A stretch of DNA of 5,512 bases from positions 1-5,512 of the forward strand of contig JAHHSE010000103.1 in the NCBI GenBank assembly GCA_020025395.1, in the 5' to 3' direction. Origin of the DNA: Oscillospiraceae bacterium. GTDB lineage: Bacteria > Bacillota > Clostridia > Oscillospirales > Oscillospiraceae. The notes under the pieces were generated by a model. It did no database searches, had not been told where the DNA came from, and saw nothing but the letters and a program-made list of their open reading frames with translations. Positions within the stretch are counted from its first letter, which is position 1; each line of letters starts with the position of its first letter. Position numbers and translations under genes: made by a program. This document shows, piece after piece, positions 1 through 5,480 of the stretch.

Positions 1-883
1 CATCCGCCCGGACGGAACCTATCTGGACGGCACATTGGGACGGGCCGGGCACTCGCTGGAAATTGTCAAAGCCCTGACCACCGGTCATCTTTTCTGTATC
101 GACCGGGACCGGGCCGCCATTGATGCCGCCAGGGAAAAGCTGGCCCCCTATCTGGATAAGGTCACCCTGATTCACGGAAATTTCCATGATCTGGACAAGC
201 TGCTGACCCAGGCGGAGGCCCCTCCCCTGGACGGGATGCTCTTTGATTTGGGTGTCTCCTCTCCTCAATTGGACGATGCCAGCCGGGGCTTTTCCTATAT
301 GGCGGACGCCCCTCTGGACATGAGGATGGACCGCTCCTCCCCTCTTACCGCCTATGAGATCGTGAATACCTGGCCCCAGGAGCGGCTCTCTCAGATCATC
401 CATCAATACGGAGAGGAGCGCTACGCAGGAAGAATTGCCGCCGCCATCCTCCGTTCCCGGTCCGAAAAACCCATTGAAACGACCCTGGAACTGGTGGATG
501 TCATCAAGGGTGCCATGCCGGGTCACGCCCTGCGGGAAAAACAGCATCCCGCGAAACGCACCTTTCAGGCCATTCGTATCGCCGTCAACGATGAGCTGAC
601 CGCTGTGGATTCCATGATGCGTTCCGCTGTCCGCCTTCTGGCCCCGGAAGGGCGCCTTGCGGTGATCTCCTTCCATTCCCTGGAGGATCGAATTGTGAAG
701 AGCGCCCTTGCCGATCTGGCCCGTGGATGTACCTGTCCACCGGATTTTCCCATCTGTGTATGTGGAAAATCTCCCCATGTCAGGCTCCTGTCCCGTAAGC
801 CCATCCTCCCCGGGGCAGAGGAGCTGGCCGAAAATCCCAGGGCACGCAGTGCCAAGCTGCGGGTGGCGGAAAAGCTGTCTTGA
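1..883 (+). CDS. rsmH: 16S rRNA (cytosine(1402)-N(4))-methyltransferase RsmH, 5'-truncated
   Basis: RsmH (MraW) uses S-adenosylmethionine to N4-methylate C1402 of 16S rRNA in the decoding centre, in the cytoplasm. The reading frame is open from base 2 to the TGA at 881-883, giving 293 visible residues. The family is usually about 310 residues, so roughly 20 N-terminal residues lie before the window. The TTG at 35 is not the start, because it sits inside the conserved SAM-binding motif DGTLGRAGHS (fragment residues 9-18). Further family motifs are LFDLGVSSPQLD (about 80-91), the HPAKRTFQAIRIAVNDEL block (182-199), ISFHSLEDRIVK (222-233) and the C-terminal ENPRARSAKLRVAEK. A cysteine cluster, CxC-x6-CxC, lies at fragment residues 243-254; I believe it is common in Bacillota RsmH and absent from the E. 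coli protein. The gene lies 71 nt before the ftsL-like gene, the usual dcw order. The family call is essentially certain; only the start is missing. Confidence 0.97.
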   Translation, partial: IRPDGTYLDGTLGRAGHSLEIVKALTTGHLFCIDRDRAAIDAAREKLAPYLDKVTLIHGNFHDLDKLLTQAEAPPLDGMLFDLGVSSPQLDDASRGFSYMADAPLDMRMDRSSPLTAYEIVNTWPQERLSQIIHQYGEERYAGRIAAAILRSRSEKPIETTLELVDVIKGAMPGHALREKQHPAKRTFQAIRIAVNDELTAVDSMMRSAVRLLAPEGRLAVISFHSLEDRIVKSALADLARGCTCPPDFPICVCGKSPHVRLLSRKPILPGAEELAENPRARSAKLRVAEKLS

Positions 884-942
884 GTTTTCCCCTCCACTTG
901 GCCCGCCCCCCTTTCTTCCCGACGATTACCTAAGAAAAGATT

Positions 943-946
943 GGAG
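943..946 (+). promoter_or_regulatory. Ribosome binding site of ftsL-like gene
   Basis: GGAG lies 8 nt before the ATG at 955. This decides the start: the in-frame GTG at 946 overlaps the Shine-Dalgarno itself, so it is unlikely to be used. The surrounding 10-mer ATTGGAGTGT (940-949) recurs at the same distance from the murE start. Confidence 0.8.
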
Positions 947-954
947 TGTCCCCC

Positions 955-1494
955 ATGGCGGAAGCGGCCCGTAAAATCAGATACAGCAACTATGGCACCT
1001 CGACCTGCGACCCTTATCGAGACGGAAACACAATTCGTTTTCCCGGCCGCACGGAACCCTCTCGCCCCAGAGTCCTGCCAAGAGAAAAAAACACCGCCCG
1101 GCCCCGGATCCAAACCAGGGAGGCGGGCCGTATCTCTCCCTTTGCCCTCATCGGCAGCCTTTCCATCGCTGTCTTTGCCGCTATGGTACTCTTCAGCTAT
1201 GCTCAGCTGACTGCCCTGTCCAACGATGTAGTCACCCTCCAGCAGGAATATCACGATCTCAAGGCCCAGGAAGCCCATCTGATGGCGCAATATGAGCTGG
1301 CCTTCGATCTGAAAAGCATTGAATCCAAAGTAACCGCAGAGGGCCGGATGGTCCGTCCCCAGGAGAGCCAGATCCACTATATGGACCTCTCCGGCAGCGA
1401 CAGCATTGTGGTATATGAGGACGACAGCCCCACCGCCACTCTGGGACAAACCTTTGGGGAACTCCTCCACAAGCTCATCTCATATTTTGAGTGA
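955..1494 (+). CDS. ftsL: FtsL-like septum formation protein (bitopic membrane protein)
   Basis: The product is a 179-residue, single-pass membrane protein in the ftsL position of the dcw cluster. Three parts are visible. Residues 1-61 form a polar, Arg/Pro-rich cytoplasmic tail. Residues about 62-82 are a hydrophobic membrane segment (PFALIGSLSIAVFAAMVLF). From about 83 to 125 there is a charged helical region rich in Leu, Gln and Glu, consistent with a coiled coil, followed by EGRMVRPQESQIHYMDL, a short block resembling those seen in Clostridia FtsL-like proteins. The last 18 residues look like an amphipathic helix ending in LLHKLISYFE. FtsL partners DivIC/FtsB and the septal class B PBP outside the membrane; this role is inferred here from topology and position, since FtsL sequences diverge strongly. 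The ATG at 955 is chosen over GTG 946 because of RBS placement. The sigma-E-like promoter for the next gene begins inside the last codons. Confidence 0.8.
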   Translation: MAEAARKIRYSNYGTSTCDPYRDGNTIRFPGRTEPSRPRVLPREKNTARPRIQTREAGRISPFALIGSLSIAVFAAMVLFSYAQLTALSNDVVTLQQEYHDLKAQEAHLMAQYELAFDLKSIESKVTAEGRMVRPQESQIHYMDLSGSDSIVVYEDDSPTATLGQTFGELLHKLISYFE

Positions 1495-1508
1495 TTTGTG
1501 CATACCAT
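1480..1508 (+). promoter_or_regulatory. Candidate sigma-E (sporulation mother-cell) promoter upstream of spoVD-like gene
   Basis: The -35 element TCATATT (1480-1486) fits the Bacillus sigma-E consensus KMATATT at every position. After exactly 14 nt comes CATACCAT (1501-1508), which matches CATACAHT at 7 of 8 positions. The site overlaps the 3' end and stop codon of the ftsL-like gene. Transcription would be expected to begin near 1514-1516, leaving a leader of about 70 nt before the PBP start. In B. subtilis spoVD has its own sigma-E promoter just upstream of the gene, so position, spacing and downstream gene all agree. No experimental evidence is visible, and the consensus is recalled from Bacillus, not from this lineage. 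Confidence 0.65.
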
Positions 1509-1530
1509 CTTGAAGAACGATAACATAGAC

Positions 1531-1569
1531 AGAAGGGCGGAAGAAATCTCATATTTCTTGCGCCCTTCT
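1531..1569 (+). promoter_or_regulatory. Long hairpin in the 5' leader of the PBP gene
   Basis: The arms AGAAGGGCGGAAGAAAT (1531-1547) and ATTTCTTGCGCCCTTCT (1553-1569) pair at 16 of 17 positions around a 5-nt loop (ctcat, 1548-1552). The only mismatch is G1540/G1560. The hairpin starts about 15 nt after the predicted sigma-E transcription start and ends 5 nt before the Shine-Dalgarno. No U-tract follows on the + strand, and none is evident on the other side for the - strand, so it does not look like an intrinsic terminator. Possible roles are mRNA 5'-end stabilisation, an RNase III-type processing site separating ftsL from the PBP message, or translational control. The structure is seen directly; its function is inferred. 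Confidence 0.75.
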
Positions 1570-1574
1570 CCCGC

Positions 1575-1582
1575 AGAAAGGA
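1575..1582 (+). promoter_or_regulatory. Ribosome binding site of spoVD-like gene
   Basis: AGAAAGGA is followed by a 5-nt spacer and the ATG at 1588. It decides the start. An in-frame GTG at 1498 would add 30 residues encoded by the sigma-E -10 region and the hairpin, and would separate the membrane anchor from the usual short cytoplasmic tail. Confidence 0.8.
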
Positions 1583-1587
1583 CCGCT

Positions 1588-3960
1588 ATGGCCGATCATG
1601 TTCATCCCTTCCGACCTCCCAACAGGGACCGCCGTGCCAATCGAACCATCTTCCGGCGCACCATGTTTTTGATGCTGATCTTTGGGATGGTAATCTTTAT
1701 TCCCCTTTTCCTAAAGCTCTGGAAGATTCAGATCACAGATCACGAGTTCTACAAGCAGAGAGCGGTAGAACAGCAAACCGGTGACAAGGCGGTGGCCGCC
1801 AAACGGGGGACCATCTATGACAGTCAGGGGGCCATTCTGGCCATGTCCGCCACCGTTCATGACATCATCCTCTCCCCCCGTGATGTACTCATGCTTCAGG
1901 AAAACTACGCCAAAGCCGTAGAGACCGCACGGGAAAAAAACAAGCCCCTCCCCCAGTATCCGGAACCCACCAATGACTTTATCGCCCAAGGCCTGTCTGA
2001 GATCCTGGGGGTCCCAAAGGATGATATCCTGGCCCGTCTGGCAAAAACCAATTCCGCCTATCAGCCCATCGCCAAAAAAACTGAGGAGGAGGTCTCCACC
2101 AGGGTCCGGGCTTTTATTACGGAAAATCACCTCTCCCCCGGAATCGTGGTTCAGCCTACCACCATGCGCTATTACCCCAACTCCACCCTTGCCGCCCAGG
2201 TCATCGGATTTGTCAATGCGGAAAACGCCGGCGCCTATGGCCTGGAGGCCATGTACGAAAAGGAGCTTGCCGGCGAGGTAGGCCGTGTTGTCACCGCCCG
2301 AAACGGAGCCGGAACCGAGCTTCTCTTCCGCTATGAAAACTACATCGACGGTTTGGATGGCTTTGACCTGACTCTCACCCTGGATGCCACCATCCAACAC
2401 TACTGCGAAAAGGCCCTGGCCCAGGGAATTGCCAACTCCGATGCCCAAAAGGGGGGCTTTGCCATCGCCATGGACCCCAACAGCGGCGCCATCTTGGGCT
2501 GGGCCAATGCCCCCACCTATGATCTGAACCATCCCAGCGACATCTATGATCCCGTCCTGAAGACAAAGCTGGAAACCCTCAAGGCCGATCCCACGGTCAG
2601 TGAGGAGGCGTACAATGAAGCCGTCGCCAACGCCAGAAACCTCCAGTGGAGAAACAAGGCGGTGAGCGACACCTATGAGCCCGGCTCTACCTTTAAAGCT
2701 CTGGTTCTGGCCGCCGCCCTGGAATCCGGTGTGGTGGATGAAAATGATACCTTTTACTGCTCCGGCTCCGTCCAGATCGCCGGCTACACCATCCGCTGTC
2801 ATAAGCATCAGGGCCACGGAAGCCAGACCCTTCCCCAGGCCGTTATGAATTCCTGCAACCCTTCCTTCATCGCTATCGGGCAAAAGCTGGGGGCCAAGAC
2901 CTTCTATCAATATCTGCGGGACTTCGGTTTCCTGAACCTCACGGAGGTGGATATGCAAGGTGAGGCAGGCAGCGTAATCTGGGATGAGGACTTCTTTACC
3001 AGTGAGGAGGGAATCTCTTCCCTGGCCACCGCCTCCTTCGGTCAGCGACTCACCGTCACCCCCCTGCAGATGCTCTGCGCCACCTCTGCCGCCATCAATG
3101 GCGGACACCTCTTCACCCCTCATGTGCTGGACTCTATTACAGACAGCGAGGGGAATGTGATAAAGCATGTGGACACCACGGAGATCCGCCAGGTCATCAG
3201 CGAACGGACCTCGGAGCGGACCCGCGCCATCCTGGAGCAGGTGGTCAGTGAGGGGACCGGTAAAAACGCCTATGTGGCAGGTTACCGCATCGGCGGAAAA
3301 ACCGGCACCTCACAGACTCTGGTCAAGGGGGAGTATGTGGTCTCTTTCCTGGGCTTTGCCCCTGCCAACGACCCAAAGGTTATTGTCCTCGTCGCTCTGG
3401 ACTCTCCCAAAACCGCCTCCCCGAACAGCAGCTACACCCCCAGCGGACAGTATATCTCCGGCGGCGGTATGGCGGCCCCCATTGCGGGCCAGCTCCTGGC
3501 GGATATTTTGGACCATATGGGTGTGGAAAAGCAATATACCGAAAGCGAGCTTTCTGATGTGGATACCATGGTGCCCAAGATTACCGATCTCCCCCTCTCC
3601 GAGGCCGAGCGCCTCCTTGCCAAGGTGGGCCTTACCTATCGGACCGTGGGTGACGGCACCGTTGTCACCGACCAGATCCCCGCCATAGGCGCCACCGTCC
3701 CCGGCGGAAGCGAGATCATCCTCTATCTGGGGGAGGCCAAGTCGGAAAAAACCGTCACCGTCCCCAAAGTCATCGGAAAGACCCCGAAGGCCGCGCAGGA
3801 GGCCCTGACCCAAGCCGGCCTGTATATGAAGGCCACCGGTGTCTCCGACTATGACAGCTCTTCCACTGTGGCGGGCAGTCAATCGATACCGGCGGGTACC
3901 CAGGTTCCTTTGGGGACCGTAGTAGAGGTCCGGTTTGCGGACAATACTATTCAGGACTGA
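1588..3960 (+). CDS. spoVD: Class B penicillin-binding protein, SpoVD/FtsI family, with PASTA domains
   Basis: This DD-transpeptidase cross-links peptidoglycan outside the membrane, normally with a SEDS glycosyltransferase such as SpoVE or FtsW. It has 790 residues from the ATG at 1588. Residues 1-24 are a basic cytoplasmic tail and about 25-44 the membrane anchor. The non-catalytic dimerisation region follows, with its AAKRGTIYDSQG block near 70-81. In the transpeptidase domain the catalytic serine motif STFK is at 367-370, SCN at 422-424 and KTG at 571-573, so all active-site motifs are intact. Two PASTA repeats follow at about 660-715 and 722-784. The protein is longer than B. subtilis SpoVD (about 645 aa, recalled), owing to an extended loop near 312-356 before STFK and to the PASTA tail. 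SCN in place of SSN, Cys405, the sigma-E-like promoter and the operon position favour SpoVD. A vegetative FtsI/Pbp2B role, alone or in addition, cannot be excluded. Confidence 0.93.
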   Translation: MADHVHPFRPPNRDRRANRTIFRRTMFLMLIFGMVIFIPLFLKLWKIQITDHEFYKQRAVEQQTGDKAVAAKRGTIYDSQGAILAMSATVHDIILSPRDVLMLQENYAKAVETAREKNKPLPQYPEPTNDFIAQGLSEILGVPKDDILARLAKTNSAYQPIAKKTEEEVSTRVRAFITENHLSPGIVVQPTTMRYYPNSTLAAQVIGFVNAENAGAYGLEAMYEKELAGEVGRVVTARNGAGTELLFRYENYIDGLDGFDLTLTLDATIQHYCEKALAQGIANSDAQKGGFAIAMDPNSGAILGWANAPTYDLNHPSDIYDPVLKTKLETLKADPTVSEEAYNEAVANARNLQWRNKAVSDTYEPGSTFKALVLAAALESGVVDENDTFYCSGSVQIAGYTIRCHKHQGHGSQTLPQAVMNSCNPSFIAIGQKLGAKTFYQYLRDFGFLNLTEVDMQGEAGSVIWDEDFFTSEEGISSLATASFGQRLTVTPLQMLCATSAAINGGHLFTPHVLDSITDSEGNVIKHVDTTEIRQVISERTSERTRAILEQVVSEGTGKNAYVAGYRIGGKTGTSQTLVKGEYVVSFLGFAPANDPKVIVLVALDSPKTASPNSSYTPSGQYISGGGMAAPIAGQLLADILDHMGVEKQYTESELSDVDTMVPKITDLPLSEAERLLAKVGLTYRTVGDGTVVTDQIPAIGATVPGGSEIILYLGEAKSEKTVTVPKVIGKTPKAAQEALTQAGLYMKATGVSDYDSSSTVAGSQSIPAGTQVPLGTVVEVRFADNTIQD

Positions 3961-3988
3961 TTTCGGTTCCCGCTGTCAATTTACTGGT

Positions 3989-3998
3989 ATTGGAGTGT
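3989..3998 (+). promoter_or_regulatory. Ribosome binding site that fixes the TTG start of murE
   Basis: ATTGGAGTGT contains GGAG at 3992-3995, 8 nt before TTG 4004. The identical 10-mer precedes the ftsL-like ATG at the same offset (940-949 to 955). This shared module supports TTG 4004 over the in-frame ATG at 3935, which lies inside the PBP gene with no recognisable RBS. Confidence 0.75.
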
Positions 3999-4003
3999 TA
4001 TAC

Positions 4004-5446
4004 TTGAAACTGAAGGACTTGCTGAAGGGTGTGGAGATTACCTCCGCCCATGTTGATCTGGAGACTGAAATTACCTCCATCAGCTATGACACCCGTCAAA
4101 CCAAGCCGGGTGCTCTGTTTGCGGCCCTGCGTGGAACGGTGAGCGATGGACATACCTTCCTCCCCTGCGCCCTGGAAAAGGGGGCCGCGGCCGCCCTCTG
4201 TGAGATCCCGCCCCAAACGGAGGGTCCTTGGCTGGTCACTCCCGATTCCCGTTTGGCCCTGGCCCTCCTCGCGGCCAACTGGTTTGGAAGACCCGCTGAT
4301 CAGATGACCCTGATCGGGGTCACCGGCACCAACGGAAAAACCACCACCACCACCCTGCTGAAGGGCCTTCTGGAAGAGTGTCTGGAGACCACTGTGGGCC
4401 TCATTGGCACCAACCGAAATATGATCGGCGCACAGGAGCTGGAGGCCCATCGAACCACGCCGGAATCCTATGAGCTGCAATCCCTCTTTCGGCAGATGGC
4501 TGACGCAGGCTGTACCCATGTGGTGATGGAGGTCTCCTCCCACGCTCTGGTCCAACACCGTACCGCCGGTCTCCGCTTCGCCCAGGGCATCTTTACCAAT
4601 CTCACCCAGGATCATTTGGATTATCACGGCACCATGGAGGCCTATCGGCAGGCCAAAGCCCTCCTTTTTGCCCAAAGTGACCTCTCCATCCTCAATCTGG
4701 ATGATGATAGCGGACGCCTTTACAGAACGCAGCTCTCCGGTCCCGTCTTCACCTATGCCGCCCATTGTCAGAAGGCCGATCTGACCGCCGAAAATCTCCG
4801 GCTCTTCTCCGATCATGTTCAGTTTGAAGCCCTGGCCCAAGGGCATCTCGGCCGGGCCATCCTCCACATTCCGGGCGAATTTTCTGTCTACAACGGGCTG
4901 GCCGTTCTGGCCTCCGCCCTCAATCTTGGCATTCCTCTGCCCAAGGCGCTGGAGGCCCTCTCCCACGCATCCGGGGTGAAGGGGAGGATGGAGGTGGTCC
5001 CAACCCCCGCCCCTTATACGGTCATCCTGGACTACTGCCACACCCCTGATGCCCTGGAAAACGCTTTAAATGCCCTCCGCCCCTTTACCAAGGGACGGCT
5101 GATCTGTCTGGTGGGCTGCGGCGGCAACCGGGATAAGCTCAAGCGTCCCCTGATGGGAGAGGTGGCAGGGCGGCTCTCCGACCTCACCTTCCTGACCAGC
5201 GACAATCCCCGCGGGGAGGAGCCGGAGGACATTCTGGCCGATATGCTCCCCGGCATGGAGGCCTCCAAAGGGGCTTACCGCATGATCTCTGACCGTAGGG
5301 AGGCCATCCGGGCCGCTTTGACGGAGGGACAAGAGGGCGATATCCTCCTCTTTGCCGGAAAGGGTCATGAGACCTATCAGGAGGTCAAGGGTCAGATCCT
5401 CCATTTGGACGAACGGGAGGAAATTGCCTCCTTCTTTCAAACCTAA
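4004..5446 (+). CDS. murE: UDP-N-acetylmuramoyl-L-alanyl-D-glutamate--2,6-diaminopimelate ligase MurE
   Basis: MurE is the cytoplasmic ATP-dependent ligase that adds the third stem-peptide residue to UDP-MurNAc-L-Ala-D-Glu. From the TTG at 4004 it has 480 residues, normal for the family, and begins MKLKDLLKGVEI as MurE proteins typically do. The N-terminal UMAG-binding domain includes ISYDTRQTKPGALFAALRG (25-43). The Mur-ligase P-loop GVTGTNGKTTT is at 105-115, and the family block MEVSSHALVQHR at 175-186. DYHGTMEAYRQAK (206-218) ends in the lysine expected to be carbamylated. C-terminal motifs are GNRDKLKRPLMGE (374-386), DNPRGEEP (400-407) and GKGHETYQ (452-459). DNPR with the later Gly and Glu is the signature for meso-diaminopimelate; L-lysine enzymes lack this arginine. 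Position 345 is Cys in DYCHTPD, where Ala is usual. It lies 43 nt after the PBP gene, probably in the same transcript. Confidence 0.96.
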   Translation: MKLKDLLKGVEITSAHVDLETEITSISYDTRQTKPGALFAALRGTVSDGHTFLPCALEKGAAAALCEIPPQTEGPWLVTPDSRLALALLAANWFGRPADQMTLIGVTGTNGKTTTTTLLKGLLEECLETTVGLIGTNRNMIGAQELEAHRTTPESYELQSLFRQMADAGCTHVVMEVSSHALVQHRTAGLRFAQGIFTNLTQDHLDYHGTMEAYRQAKALLFAQSDLSILNLDDDSGRLYRTQLSGPVFTYAAHCQKADLTAENLRLFSDHVQFEALAQGHLGRAILHIPGEFSVYNGLAVLASALNLGIPLPKALEALSHASGVKGRMEVVPTPAPYTVILDYCHTPDALENALNALRPFTKGRLICLVGCGGNRDKLKRPLMGEVAGRLSDLTFLTSDNPRGEEPEDILADMLPGMEASKGAYRMISDRREAIRAALTEGQEGDILLFAGKGHETYQEVKGQILHLDEREEIASFFQT

Positions 5447-5469
5447 TTCATAAAGAAGTTTAAATCCTC

Positions 5470-5474
5470 GGAGG
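5470..5474 (+). promoter_or_regulatory. Ribosome binding site of the downstream partial gene
   Basis: GGAGG is 6 nt before the ATG at 5481. It is the strongest Shine-Dalgarno in the window and supports a real gene starting there. Confidence 0.8.
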
Positions 5475-5480
5475 TAGAAT

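Noticed and set aside
911..939. Small bulged dyad CTTTCTT / AAGAAAAG between rsmH and ftsL
   Set aside because: Short, A-T rich and interrupted by a bulge; compatible with chance in a pyrimidine-rich gap. No other structure is seen in 884-954.
1496..1524. TTGTGC-N17-GATAAC as a sigma-A promoter before the PBP
   Set aside because: Only 3 of 6 and 4 of 6 matches; the overlapping sigma-E match is much better.
1531..1575. Hairpin as a Rho-independent terminator
   Set aside because: No run of T follows the 3' arm (ctcccgc), and the reverse orientation also lacks a convincing T-tract.
1498..1587. GTG 1498 as the start of the PBP, adding 30 residues
   Set aside because: It has only a poor upstream RBS, and the added codons coincide with the sigma-E -10 and the hairpin. 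ATG 1588 has a strong, well-spaced RBS.
1934..1940. A7 runs (1934-1940, 2074-2080 region, 1085-1091) as programmed slippage sites
   Set aside because: The reading frames continue intact through each run, with no alternative frame of note; ordinary Lys-rich codons explain them.
1711..3168. Long open frame on the - strand (485 codons) opposite the PBP gene
   Set aside because: It is antisense to a gene with intact catalytic motifs; the translation is Gly-rich with no domain or plausible RBS, typical of GC-rich codon shadows. The same applies to the - strand frames at 565-1470, 3310-3882 and 3998-5041.
3999..4004. TATACT as a -10 box upstream of murE
   Set aside because: No -35 at 16-18 nt upstream, and transcripts would start inside the murE coding sequence.
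5431..5458. Inverted repeat CTTCTTT / AAAGAAG at the end of murE as a terminator
   Set aside because: Only 7 mostly A-T pairs around a 14-nt loop, with no real U-tract; too weak to call, and a new RBS follows closely.
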